This document shows, piece by piece, positions 52,634 through 61,625 of a stretch of DNA of 64,000 bases; the first letter of the stretch is position 1; each line of letters opens with the position of its first letter. Both the position numbers and the translations under genes were made by a program. The stretch comes from Micromonospora rhizosphaerae. Its GTDB lineage: Bacteria; Actinomycetota; Actinomycetes; Mycobacteriales; Micromonosporaceae. The stretch is taken from positions 5,394,001-5,458,000 of the forward strand of contig NZ_FMHV01000002.1 of NCBI RefSeq assembly GCF_900091465.1, read 5' to 3'. Under the pieces are notes generated by a model. It saw only the letters and a program-made list of their open reading frames with translations. It was not told the DNA's origin and did no database searches.

Positions 52634-53259
52634 TCACGCGACTCTCCTGTCCTCGATCGCGTCCCGGTCCCAGTCGATGCCGAGCCCTGGGCCGGTTGGA
52701 GCGAGAGCGTGGCCGTCGGCGACGGCGATCTCGGACCGGGTTACCGCCCGCAGCTTGCCCACCTTCAGCTTGACGCCCGGCCAACCGGCCGCCTGGGACG
52801 CCTTCGCCCCGGCGACCAGCTCCTCGGTGCTGAACTGCAGCCAGCCGCCCTCGGTGTCGTAGAGCCGGATGCGTCCCTGGCTCCGCCGGCCAACACCCAC
52901 AGGGCAGGCCGGCGGCCTTGGCGCGCAGGTCCCACAGTGCGGTGTCGACAGCGTCCAGGGCCAATGAGGTGATCGCGCCGACGGCGGTGGCGCGGGTGCT
53001 GGCGTAGAGATCACGCCAAACCGCCTCGACCCGGGCCGCGTCCAGGCCGATCAGACGGGGCACCAGGTGGTCGCGCAGGAGCGCGAGCACGGCCACCGGT
53101 CCCGGTGGTGTACGAGTAGCCGGTACCCTGCCGGCCGTCGGCCGTGCGGACCTCGACGAAAACCGTCTCCCGCTTGACGAACGCCTGCACCGCATCGGTA
53201 CGGATCGTCTCGACGGCGATATCGACCAGGTACGCCTCGGCCTGCACGATCGTGGACAT
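52634..53259 (-). pseudogene. Mandelate racemase/enolase-superfamily gene with frameshifts and deletion
   Basis: From ATG 53259 the frame reads TVFVEVRTADGRQGTGYSYT. A shift near 53100 leads into DHLVPRLIGLDAARVEAVWR and ALDAVDTALWDLRAKAAGLP, and another near 52895 to GWLQFSTEELVAGAKASQAA and VKLKVGK. It then jumps to the C-terminal ALAPTGPGLGIDWDRDAIE. The metal-ligand region is missing. At least two frameshifts and one internal deletion make it dead. It may once have been a second sugar-acid dehydratase. Confidence 0.85.
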
Positions 53260-53327
53260 CACCGCCACGTCAGGTGCTCCGCGTCGGCGAGATCCACGCG
53301 AATGCGGGGCAGCGCAGTGAGCTTCAT
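53259..53327 (-). pseudogene. 22-codon 5' remnant or leader frame
   Basis: ATG 53327 behind GAGGGGA gives MKLTALPRIRVDLADAEHLT and two more residues. Its stop overlaps the start of the broken racemase-like gene (TGATG), as in a normal operon. It is probably the 5' end of a gene shortened by deletion; a small leader frame is possible. Confidence 0.4.
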
Positions 53328-53445
53328 AACGGGTCCCCTCAAGGGATCCTCACCGGGGTGAGGAGTGCTCTCACCCAGCGGGCCGTCGCCGACCGCAGCG
53401 GCCTGAGCCTGCTCTGCGGCCGGCGCCGACCGGCTGGGCGCAGTA

Positions 53446-55113
53446 TCACTTGCCGTTCTTGTACCTGTCGTAGGCCTGCTGGTAGAGCTCCAGGTACCGC
53501 TTCAGGCCGACGCCGTCGAGACCCGAGACCCAGGTGTCCCAGTCGGTGTCGATGTTCTTCGACCCCGTGATGAAGGCCAGCTGACCCTGGGTGACATAGC
53601 TGTCGAGGTTGGTCTTCAGGGTCGCCAGCTCGGCGCTGACGCTCGGGTCCCCCCAGACCGAGGCCTCCGGGAAGACCTGCGCCTTGTCCTCGTGGCCCTC
53701 GTACAGCTTCGTCGCCTGGAACAGCCGCCGCTCGTACCCCGTGTCGGAGTAGATGTCCTGCGGCACGACCTGCGCATTGCGGAAGGCAAGGGTGTTGTTG
53801 TACTGCGCCAGCGCCGCCCACCGGACGTTCTTCGGGACGCTCGCGTCAGGCAACGGCTTGTACATCGGCGTGGTGTTCGGGTCGAGCGCGACGTCGCCGG
53901 GGCCGGGCTTCTTCCAGGCGACCCCCTCGGGTCCGCCCCACGTCTGGAGCTGGCCTTCGTCGGTGTAGATGTAGTCGAGCATCTTGATCGCGGCGATCCG
54001 CGCCTCGTTGCTCGACTTGTTGGTCAGCATGAAGGTGTACCCGGTCGAGGTCGGGTAGTTGTATCCGGTGTAGCTCTTGCCATCGGGGCCGGTCAGCGGC
54101 GGCGCGGCGTCGTACTGCTTGTCCCGGCCGTCCTTGGAGCCCGGCGAGACGAAAATGTAGGGATGCAGCAAGGGCGAGGAGCCGATCTGGACGGCCGCGG
54201 GGTTGTTGCCGGTCGCCTGTAGCGCCTCGGCGTTCTGGGTGAACGAGGCCGGGTCGATCAGGCCTTCCTTGTACAGGGAGTTGATGTACTTCAGACCCTC
54301 GCGCCAGTTGGGCTTGTTGACCGGCGTCTCCACCTTGTCCCCGTTGAGTTCCAGCAGCGACCGGACGCCGTTGTTCGCGCCGACCGGATCGTAGGCGAAC
54401 GCGCCCATCAGGTACGCGATCAGGGCACCGTCCTGGGTGTCGGTGGTCATCGGGATCTCGTCGGCCTTGCCGTTGCCGTTCGGGTCCCGCGTCTTGAATG
54501 CTCGCAGGACGGCGCGCAGCTCCTCGGTCGTCTTCGGCATCTGCAGGTTCAGCTTCTTCAGCCAGGTGCTGTTGATCCACAGCTTGTCCGGGTACGTGCA
54601 GTGGAAGCAGTCGGCCCACTGCGGCAACGCGTAGATGTGCCCGTCGGGCGCGGTCGACATCGCCTTGAGCGTCTGGTTGGAGTCCAGCGCCTTCTGGATG
54701 TTCGGCGCGTTCTCCTTGATCAGGTCCTCCAGCGGCACCGCGGCGCCCTGCTTGCCCAGCTTCTGGACCTCGGCCTTGGTGAACCCGTCGACCCACGGGA
54801 TCAGGAAGAACATGTCCGGGTAGTCGCCGCTGGCGAGCGCGACCTGGCGCTTCTCCTTGGCTGGGCCGGCGTCGTAGGTGGTGGTCTGCCATCGGAACTG
54901 GATCTTGAACTTGTCACTCATGTTCTTCGTGACCGGGTTCGTGTCCAGGTTCGTGTCCGCGTCGGCCGGCGAGAACACATCGATGACGACCTTATCCCCG
55001 GCCATCTCGGCCTTGGGGGCGTCGTCCTTGTTGCCGGAGCTACATCCCGCCACCGCCAGTGCCATGGCGATGGTGAGTGCAATGCCTTTTCTCCTGACGG
55101 AGCGCATCTTCAT
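53446..55113 (-). CDS. Sugar ABC transporter substrate-binding lipoprotein
   Basis: 555 residues from ATG 55113. A lipoprotein signal ends in LAVAGC-SS. The length, ASGDYPDMFFLIPWVDGFTK, PQWADCFHCTYPDKLWINST and EIPMTTDTQ place it in the large LplA-like group of oligosaccharide-binding proteins (cluster 1). It is the third gene of the importer operon, 25 nt after the second permease gene. Ligand probably an alpha-galactoside or fucosylated oligosaccharide, judged from the surrounding enzymes. Confidence 0.9.
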   Translation of the reverse strand: MKMRSVRRKGIALTIAMALAVAGCSSGNKDDAPKAEMAGDKVVIDVFSPADADTNLDTNPVTKNMSDKFKIQFRWQTTTYDAGPAKEKRQVALASGDYPDMFFLIPWVDGFTKAEVQKLGKQGAAVPLEDLIKENAPNIQKALDSNQTLKAMSTAPDGHIYALPQWADCFHCTYPDKLWINSTWLKKLNLQMPKTTEELRAVLRAFKTRDPNGNGKADEIPMTTDTQDGALIAYLMGAFAYDPVGANNGVRSLLELNGDKVETPVNKPNWREGLKYINSLYKEGLIDPASFTQNAEALQATGNNPAAVQIGSSPLLHPYIFVSPGSKDGRDKQYDAAPPLTGPDGKSYTGYNYPTSTGYTFMLTNKSSNEARIAAIKMLDYIYTDEGQLQTWGGPEGVAWKKPGPGDVALDPNTTPMYKPLPDASVPKNVRWAALAQYNNTLAFRNAQVVPQDIYSDTGYERRLFQATKLYEGHEDKAQVFPEASVWGDPSVSAELATLKTNLDSYVTQGQLAFITGSKNIDTDWDTWVSGLDGVGLKRYLELYQQAYDRYKNGK

Positions 55114-55138
55114 AATCCCTTCCAATCGTGAGTTACTG

Positions 55139-56083
55139 CTAACCCTTGACGGCGCCGACCAGCACGCCCTTGGTGAAGTGGCGGGCGATGAACGGGTAGA
55201 TGATCAGTACGGGCAGGCTCGAGACGACGATGAGGGCGTACTTCAGGACGTTGGCGAGCTGTTGCTGTTCGAGCTGCTGCGCCAGGTCCCCGGCGCCGGG
55301 TCTGACCGTGGTGAGGAGCATGTTCCGGAGCACGATCTGCAGGGGATACAGATCGGGATCCTTGAGGTAGATCAGGGCGTCGAAGTAGGAGTTCCACTGG
55401 TAGATCGTGTACATCAGTGCGAGGACGGCCAGCAGCGGCTTCGACAGCGGCAGCACCACCGACCTGAGGAACCGCAGCTCGCTCGCCCCGTCCAGCGTCG
55501 CCGCCTCATAGAGCTCGTCCGGAATCGAGTGGGCGAAGAAGGTGCGCGCGATGATCACCTGCCAGACGCCGATCGCGTTGGGGATCAGCAGCGCCCAGCG
55601 GGTGTTCAGCATGCCGAGGTCCTGGACCACCATGTACGTCGGGATCAGGCCGCCCGAGAACAGCATGGTGAAGATCAGGGCGGTCATCAGCACGTTGCGC
55701 CCGAAGAACGCCTTGCGCGACAACGGGTAGGCGATGGCCACGGTCAGCGTGACGCTGATCAGGGTGCCGGCGACGGCGTAGATCAGCGAGTTGTAGTACG
55801 CCTGCAGGACCTGCGGGTTGCTCAGGGCGACCCGGTAGGCGCGCACCGAGAACTCGACCGGCCAGAACGTCACCCGGCCTGCGCTGACTGCGGGGGCGCT
55901 GCTGAACGAGCTGGCGACGATGTAGATCAACGGCAGCAGCACCAGCGCCAGCAGCACGGCAAGCATGAGCGTGACGACGACCAGGAACACGCGGTCGCCG
56001 AACGGCTCACGGATCTTCTGCGTGGCCGCCGGCTTGCGCCGCAGCCTGGACAGCCTCGATGTCGTCAGCGTGCTCATCGCCAT
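55139..56083 (-). CDS. Sugar ABC transporter permease (LplC/MalG type)
   Basis: 314 residues, ATG 56083 overlapping the first permease gene. Six membrane helices and the EAA loop (YEAATLDGASELRFLRSVVL, PLSKPLLAVLALM) are clear, followed by the YPFIARHFTKGVLVGAVKG ending of this family. It forms the channel with the LplB-like partner. No ATP-binding gene is in the operon, so a shared ATPase (MsiK-like) encoded elsewhere must energise it. Confidence 0.92.
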   Translation of the reverse strand: MAMSTLTTSRLSRLRRKPAATQKIREPFGDRVFLVVVTLMLAVLLALVLLPLIYIVASSFSSAPAVSAGRVTFWPVEFSVRAYRVALSNPQVLQAYYNSLIYAVAGTLISVTLTVAIAYPLSRKAFFGRNVLMTALIFTMLFSGGLIPTYMVVQDLGMLNTRWALLIPNAIGVWQVIIARTFFAHSIPDELYEAATLDGASELRFLRSVVLPLSKPLLAVLALMYTIYQWNSYFDALIYLKDPDLYPLQIVLRNMLLTTVRPGAGDLAQQLEQQQLANVLKYALIVVSSLPVLIIYPFIARHFTKGVLVGAVKG

Positions 56084-57084
56084 AGTCCGTTCCCGGTGAT
56101 CCGCTTGGCGGCGAAGTTGACCAGCAGCAGCAGGCAGAGGTTGACCACCGAGTTGAACAGGCCGATGGCGGTCGCCATGCTGAAGTCCGCGTTGATCAGG
56201 CCGGTCTTGTACACGTAGGTCGGGATGATCTCCGACTGCGCCAGGTTCAGATCGTTCTGCAGTAGGTAGGCCTTCTCGAACCCGATCGCCATCATGTTCC
56301 CCACGCCGAGGATCAGGACGATCACCGCGGTGGGCATGATTCCCGGCAGGTCGATGTGCCGGATCCGCTGCAGCCGGCTGGCGCCGTCGATCTTGGCCGA
56401 CTCATGCAGCGCCGGATCGATGCCGGCGAGCGCGGCCATGTAGATGACGGCCGAGTAGCCCGTGGTCTGCCAGACGTCGGACCAGACATAGATGTGCCGG
56501 AAGTAGTTCGGGTCGCCGACGAAGTTGATGGGCTCGGCCCCGAACAGCCCGAGCCCGTCATTCACGATGCCGAGCCGTGGCGACAGGACGAGGATCGTCA
56601 TCGAGACCACCACGACGGTGGAGATAAAGTACGGCGCGTAGGTGACCATCTGCACCGTGCGCTTGAACCAGCCGTTGCCGATCTCGTTCAGCGCGATGGC
56701 CAGCATGATCGGGATCGGGAAGCTCGCCAGCACCAGGTAGAACGCCAGGATGAAGGTGTTCTTCAGCAGCGTGCCGAAGACCGGGTTGCTGAAGAACAGC
56801 TCGAAGTTCTTGAACCCGACCCAGTCGCCGCCCCAGGGCCCCGCGACGACGTTGTAGTCCTTGAACGCGATGACGGCGAAGCTGATCGGGATGTACTTGA
56901 AGATGACGAAGTACGCCACCGGCACGATCACCAGCAGGTACAGCTGCCAGTGCAGGCGCCAGGACCGCTTCGCCTCGGACCAGCGGCTACGTCGGCGCGC
57001 GGGCGCGTTCCCGCGCCGGGAGGACCGGACCCGCGGCCGGGTCGCGCCATCAGGCGGACTCGGGCGCGGCGTGGTGATCGTCAT
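56074..57084 (-). CDS. Sugar ABC transporter permease (LplB type)
   Basis: 336 residues. ATG 57084 is chosen because it overlaps the stop of a short leader frame with a strong ribosome site (TGATG). The Arg-rich cytoplasmic start is followed by six helices, VPVAYFVIFKYIPISFAVIA first, and the EAA loop ALHESAKIDGASRLQRIRHI. It pairs with the following LplC-like permease. The operon begins divergently from the GH36 gene across the operator at 57344-57370. Confidence 0.9.
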   Translation of the reverse strand: MTITTPRPSPPDGATRPRVRSSRRGNAPARRRSRWSEAKRSWRLHWQLYLLVIVPVAYFVIFKYIPISFAVIAFKDYNVVAGPWGGDWVGFKNFELFFSNPVFGTLLKNTFILAFYLVLASFPIPIMLAIALNEIGNGWFKRTVQMVTYAPYFISTVVVVSMTILVLSPRLGIVNDGLGLFGAEPINFVGDPNYFRHIYVWSDVWQTTGYSAVIYMAALAGIDPALHESAKIDGASRLQRIRHIDLPGIMPTAVIVLILGVGNMMAIGFEKAYLLQNDLNLAQSEIIPTYVYKTGLINADFSMATAIGLFNSVVNLCLLLLVNFAAKRITGNGLWR

Positions 57085-57167
57085 CAGGCCACCCACAGGT
57101 CGTCGGTGGCGTCGAGGTGCCTGCCGCCGGGCCGGCCGGGACTGCGTGACGGTGACCTCACAGTCAC
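57084..57167 (-). CDS. Short leader frame coupled to the ABC permease gene
   Basis: 27 residues from GTG 57167 (or 25 from GTG 57161), behind the perfect AGGAGG at 57169-57174. It ends in TGATG, sharing a base with the permease start. The conserved 16-nt leader (57159-57174, copy 2) covers its start. It may be the leftover 5' end of a deleted gene similar to GH27, now serving for translational coupling. Confidence 0.5.
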   Translation of the reverse strand: MTVRSPSRSPGRPGGRHLDATDDLWVA

Positions 57168-57343
57168 ACCTCCTACTGATGGGTGGGGGTGATGCCGATT
57201 GCGATGTGGCCGGCCGGCGGCCGGGTTGACGAGGGTGGGGCCAAGGATCGACAAGCGACTGAAGACTCACCGCGGACTCCGGTGGGGGTCGGGGTTGCGG
57301 CTGGACCGGTGGCGGTCCGGGGAAACATGGCCGAAACGTAGGC

Positions 57344-57370
57344 TCAATATTTAACTTCGTCAAGTATTGA
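57344..57370. promoter_or_regulatory. ROK-type operator, copy 2
   Basis: TCAATA (57344-57349) and TATTGA (57365-57370) flank the core TTAACTTCGTCAAG (57351-57364). It lies in the divergent gap between the ABC operon and the GH36 gene and can control both. The central 23 nt equal those of copy 3 in inverted orientation. Confidence 0.88.
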
Positions 57371-57439
57371 TTTAGGCCGACGTCAGTCCTACTCTCGGCG
57401 GCACTCATCTGCCCGTCGCCCACCACCGCCGAGGACTTG

Positions 57440-59533
57440 ATGCCCCCTGTGCTGTTCGACCCCGATCACCGCCTGTGGCTGTTGTGCGGCCCGACCACCG
57501 CATACGCCATCCGGCTCGCCGAGGACGACAGCCTGCGACATGTCCACTGGGGAGCGATGCTGACGCTGGCCGAGGCGGTGAAGGTTGCCGAGCGCACTTC
57601 CCCGGCAGCGAGCAGTTTCGAGGCGTTGGCCGCGGTGGACGAGCTGGCGGTGGAGGGTGGCGCCCGCTTCGGACCGCCCAGCCTGCTCGTGCGCTTCGCC
57701 GACGGCACCCGCGGCGTCCAGTGGCGGTACGCCGGCCACGACGTCGACGGCGGCCACCTGCGCATCCGACTGCACGACCGGCACTACCCGCTGGCCCTCA
57801 CCCTGCACTACCGGGTGTCCGCCGACAGCGACGTGATCGAGCGGTGGACGACCCTCGAGAACCACGACGACCGCACCCCGATCACGGTGCTGCGCTGCGA
57901 CTCCGCTGCCTGGGCGGCACCGCACCGGACGGACTACCGGGTGAGTCACCTCGTCGGCGGCTGGAACAGCGAGTTCCAGCTCCGACGCACCGACGTCGCC
58001 GTGGCCGAGACGGTCTTCACCAGCCGGCGCGGGCTGACCAGCCACCACGCCAATCCCTGGCTGGCCGTCGACGACGGCACCGCAGGCGAGGAGCACGGCG
58101 AGGTGTGGAGCACCGCGCTGGCCTGGAGCGGCAGCTGGCGAATCACCTTGCACCGGGACCCGGTCGGCCGCACGACCTGGACGGGCGGCTTCGGCCATGA
58201 GGGCCTGACCTGGTCGCTGGACCCCGGCGAGGCGCTGGACACCCCGGTGTTCGCCGGCCTCTACACGGCGGGCGGCTTCGGGGCCGCCAGCCGTGCCTGG
58301 CACGGGTACGTGTGCCGGCATGTGCTGTCCCACCCGAACGAGACGCGACCCGTGCTCTACAACTCGTGGGAGGCGACCGGGTTCGACGTGGACGAGGCCG
58401 GCCAGATGGCCCTGGCGGAGCGCGCCGCGAGCCTCGGCATCGAGCTGTTCGTGATGGACGACGGCTGGTTCGGTGCCCGCACCGGCGACCACGTGGGCCT
58501 CGGCGACTGGGTGCCCAACCGGGTCCGATTTCCCAACGGGCTGCGCCCGCTCGCAGCGGAGGTGCGGCGGCTCGGCATGCGCTTCGGCCTGTGGGTGGAA
58601 CCGGAGATGGTCAACCCGGACAGCGACCTCTACCGGGCGCACCCAGACTGGGTGCTGCACATGACCAACCGTGACCGCACCGAGCTGCGCAACCAGCTGG
58701 TACTCAACCTCGCCCGGCCGGACACGGCCGGGTGGACCCACGCCTGGCTCGACCGGCTGGTGGCCGAACACGACATCGACTTCCTGAAGTGGGACGCCAA
58801 CCGGGCGTTCACCGAGGCCGGGTGGCCCGGGCACGACGATCCCGACCGGCTGTGGATCGAGCACACGCGCGCGGTCTACCGGATCATGGACCGGCTGCGG
58901 GCCGACCACCCGGGCCTGCGCATCGAGGCGTGCGCCGGCGGTGGAGGGCGGGCCGACCTGGGCATCCTCTCCCGTACCGACCAGGTGTGGACGTCGGACA
59001 ACACGGACCCGGCCGACCGGATCAACATCCAGCACGGCTTCAGCCAGCTCTACCCGGCCCAGGTCATGGGCGCCTGGGTCACCGACAGCCCGAACCCAGC
59101 CACCGCCCGGGAGACCCCGCTGCGGTTCCGGTTCCACGTCGCCATGGCCGGCGTTCTGGGCATCGGCGGCGACCTCACCGCATGGACCGAGGACGAGCTC
59201 AAGGAGGCCGTCGAGCTGATCGCCGCGTACAAGCGCATCCGGCCGGTCGTTCAGCACGGTACGGCGTACCGGCTGCGCGGTGACGGCACGCTGACCGCGG
59301 TGCAGTATGCCCATGGCGACGAGCACGTGGTACTCGCCTGGTGCCCGACCCGCCCGTACGGCCACGCAACCGCCCCGTTGCCGCTGGCCGCGGTGCGGCC
59401 CGAGGCGGTGTACCGGGACACCGACACGGGGGCGACGTACCAGGGTGCGATGTTGCTCCGTTCCGGCCTACCCCTGAACCTGCCGTCAGGCGACCACGCC
59501 AGCGCGCTCGTCCACCTGCGGCCGTTGGGCTGA
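57440..59533 (+). CDS. GH36 alpha-galactosidase
   Basis: 697 residues from ATG 57440 (an in-frame TTG is directly before it). GH36 hallmarks: NSWEATGFDVDE, LFVMDDGWFG, LWVEPEMVNPDSDLYRAHPD, the nucleophile in DFLKWDANR (Asp452) and the acid/base in WTSDNTD (Asp520), with EACAGGGGRADLG between. No signal peptide, so it acts inside the cell on oligosaccharides imported by the divergent ABC system, releasing galactose. Probably controlled by the ROK protein through the operator just upstream. Confidence 0.94.
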   Translation: MPPVLFDPDHRLWLLCGPTTAYAIRLAEDDSLRHVHWGAMLTLAEAVKVAERTSPAASSFEALAAVDELAVEGGARFGPPSLLVRFADGTRGVQWRYAGHDVDGGHLRIRLHDRHYPLALTLHYRVSADSDVIERWTTLENHDDRTPITVLRCDSAAWAAPHRTDYRVSHLVGGWNSEFQLRRTDVAVAETVFTSRRGLTSHHANPWLAVDDGTAGEEHGEVWSTALAWSGSWRITLHRDPVGRTTWTGGFGHEGLTWSLDPGEALDTPVFAGLYTAGGFGAASRAWHGYVCRHVLSHPNETRPVLYNSWEATGFDVDEAGQMALAERAASLGIELFVMDDGWFGARTGDHVGLGDWVPNRVRFPNGLRPLAAEVRRLGMRFGLWVEPEMVNPDSDLYRAHPDWVLHMTNRDRTELRNQLVLNLARPDTAGWTHAWLDRLVAEHDIDFLKWDANRAFTEAGWPGHDDPDRLWIEHTRAVYRIMDRLRADHPGLRIEACAGGGGRADLGILSRTDQVWTSDNTDPADRINIQHGFSQLYPAQVMGAWVTDSPNPATARETPLRFRFHVAMAGVLGIGGDLTAWTEDELKEAVELIAAYKRIRPVVQHGTAYRLRGDGTLTAVQYAHGDEHVVLAWCPTRPYGHATAPLPLAAVRPEAVYRDTDTGATYQGAMLLRSGLPLNLPSGDHASALVHLRPLG

Positions 59534-59601
59534 GTCAGAGGTCGAGGCCAGATCCACGGTTCAGGTTCGGGGCGGGCCGTGACCCGCTGAACCTGCACCC
59601 G

Positions 59602-60247
59602 TCACGCCATCAGGTCGCGCAGCCAGCGCAACTGGATCGGCGGCTGGAACCTCGCGCCGCCCCCATGCCTGTTGTACGGCCAGACCTGAAGCTCCTTCGG
59701 GCCCGCGTAGTGGTTGTACGCGGCGAACACGGCCGACGGTGGGCAGACGTCGTCCATCAACGCCACCGAGTAGAGCGCCGGTGCGGTGGCTCGCGCCGCG
59801 AAGTTGACGCCGTCGAAGTAGGCCAGCGTGCGGAACACCTGCTCGATCCGGTCACGGTTCGTCGCGCAGAAGTCGGCCAGCTCCTGATACGGGTGAGCGT
59901 CGGTGATCTCGGTGGCAGTACCCGGCCGCCGGCCACAGCAGCCACTCGTGGGGCCGGCCCCGGCCGCCGCCGTAGCCGATGAACTGCACGACGCACGGCA
60001 GCGGCCCGGCCACTATCGCAGGGGGGAGGAACCAGGCAGCCACCCGCTGTCCCTCGTAGCCGCTGAACCGCGCGTCCTGCACCCGCACCCCAGGCAGCAA
60101 CGCGTCGTACGCGGTGAACTCCGGTTTCAGCTCGTGCCGCGCCGCGTCGGACAGCGTCGCCCGCCAGAACGCGTCGAAGTCATGCGGCTCGACGCGCTCC
60201 GGGCGGTGCGTGAGCAGCTCGGCGAGGGGTGGATCGAACAGGGCCAC
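59602..60247 (-). pseudogene. Acetyl xylan esterase/AXE1-family gene with internal deletion
   Basis: From ATG 60247 the N-terminus is normal ([50 protein letters not shown]) up to LLWPAAGY. Then, near 59935, it jumps frame into the C-terminal part ([40 protein letters not shown], final helix). About 100 residues with the GxSxGG nucleophile are lost. The usual length is about 320 residues; 215 codons remain. Deacetylation of imported glycans would have been its task. Confidence 0.85.
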
Positions 60248-60334
60248 GCTGTGCCTTTCCGGTGCAGACGGGCGACGAGGCAGGGCGGTGACGGGCGGAT
60301 GAGTGCCGCCGAGACTAGGATTTCCGACGGCCGA

Positions 60335-60357
60335 AATACTTGACGAAGTTAAATATT
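60335..60357. promoter_or_regulatory. ROK-type operator, copy 3
   Basis: AATACTTGACGAAG and TTAAATATT, 23 nt, exactly the reverse complement of the centre of copy 2. It ends 18 nt before the ROK gene ATG and lies in the divergent gap with the esterase relic, so it fits autoregulation. Confidence 0.88.
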
Positions 60358-60375
60358 AGGCCTAGGTTTGGGGCC

Positions 60376-61530
60376 ATGTATCACCAGGCGGACATGGTCG
60401 CGCCCGCGGTAACCGCCGTGTTCACCGCGGTGCTGACCGAAGGACCAATCAGTCGGGTCAGGCTCGCTCGCCGGCTCGGGCTGTCCTCCGCCGCCGTCAC
60501 CAAGGCCGCACGGCCACTCATCGAGATGGGCTACCTGCACGAACTGGCCGCGACCGAGCGTACGGGACCGGGTGCCGGACGGCCGGCCAGCCCGCTGGCA
60601 GTCCGGGCCGACCGCGAGTTCTTCGTCGGCGTGAAGATCACCGCTGACGAGCTGATCGGCGTCGTCTGCGATCTGTGCGCGCAGGTACGCACCGCGATCC
60701 ACCGGCCGCTGACCGACCCCGACGTCGAGGCCGTCCTCACCGAGCTCGGCCACCTCGTCGACGAGCTGCTCGACAGCCCCGGCGGCTACCGGGCGCGGAC
60801 CCGCCGACTGGGACTCGCCGTCTCCGGCGACGTGGACCCCACCACCGGCCTGGTCCGGTACTCGCCATTTCTGCGCTGGCACAACGTGCCGCTGCGCGAA
60901 CGCGCGGAAAAGCTCACCGGGCTCACCGTCACGGTCGAGAACGACGTGAAGGCGCTGACCACCGCCGAACACTGGTTCGGCGAGGGCGTGGGCGCGGAGT
61001 CGTTCGCCCTCGTCACCGTGGGCACCGGCATCGGCTGTGGCCTGGTCATAGGCGGCCGGCTCGTCTCCGGCTCGCACGGCGTCGCCGGCGAGATCGGCCA
61101 CATCGGCATCGACGCGAACGGCCCCACCTGCCACTGCGGCGGCCGCGGCTGCGTGGAGGCCATCGCCGGCACCGATGCCATCGTCGGACAGGCCCGGGAA
61201 CGCTCCAGCCGGCCGGACCTCACCTTCGACGAAGCGGTGGCCCTGGCGCGCCGCGGCGATGAGCGCGTCGGCGCCGTCTTCGCCCGCGCCGGAAATGCGA
61301 TCGGCTGCGGCATCGCCGCGGTCGCGAACCTGGTCGGACCGGCCCGGATCGTCGTGTCCGGCGAAGGCCTGGCCGCCTACGACCTGTTCGAGCCACACAT
61401 CCGCGCGGGCTTCGAACGCCAGGCCTTCGGCGCCGCCGCCCAGTGCCCGTTGTCCATCCGCTCGCTGCCCTTCGAGGAGTGGGCACGTGGAGCGGCCACG
61501 GTAAGCATCCAGGCGCTCGTCGCTTCCTGA
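60376..61530 (+). CDS. ROK-family transcriptional regulator
   Basis: 384 residues from ATG 60376; the upstream TTG lies inside the operator and is rejected. The N-terminal winged helix (RLARRLGLSSAAVTKAARPL, IEMGYLHE) is joined to a ROK sugar-kinase-like domain with TVGTGIGCGLVIGG, GVAGEIGHI and the zinc motif CHCGGRGCVEA. ROK repressors bind sugars and control glycoside-use genes. The same operator upstream of itself, the ABC/GH36 pair and the GH27 gene defines its likely regulon. Confidence 0.92.
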   Translation: MYHQADMVAPAVTAVFTAVLTEGPISRVRLARRLGLSSAAVTKAARPLIEMGYLHELAATERTGPGAGRPASPLAVRADREFFVGVKITADELIGVVCDLCAQVRTAIHRPLTDPDVEAVLTELGHLVDELLDSPGGYRARTRRLGLAVSGDVDPTTGLVRYSPFLRWHNVPLRERAEKLTGLTVTVENDVKALTTAEHWFGEGVGAESFALVTVGTGIGCGLVIGGRLVSGSHGVAGEIGHIGIDANGPTCHCGGRGCVEAIAGTDAIVGQARERSSRPDLTFDEAVALARRGDERVGAVFARAGNAIGCGIAAVANLVGPARIVVSGEGLAAYDLFEPHIRAGFERQAFGAAAQCPLSIRSLPFEEWARGAATVSIQALVAS

Positions 61531-61587
61531 ATCCGGCGTCAATTCCACCCCGGCCGGAGTGTCGCCGCCGGCACCACCCGCCCCACC

Positions 61588-61603
61588 AGGAGGTGTGACT
61601 GTG
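61588..61603 (+). repeat. Conserved 16-nt leader element, copy 3
   Basis: AGGAGGTGTGACTGTG, identical to copies 1 and 2, followed by GGATCACC (copies 1 and 2: ATGTCACC, AGGTCACC). Here it is on the plus strand and leads only into relic sequence, so it marks a recombination scar. Confidence 0.75.
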
Positions 61604-61625
61604 GGATCACCACGCCCAGGAGTCT

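Noticed and set aside
57167..57426. N-terminal extension of the LplB-type permease to 57426
   Set aside because: It would read through the operator and leader, is Pro/Arg-rich without family similarity, and lacks a ribosome site; ATG 57084 is coupled to a well-initiated leader frame.
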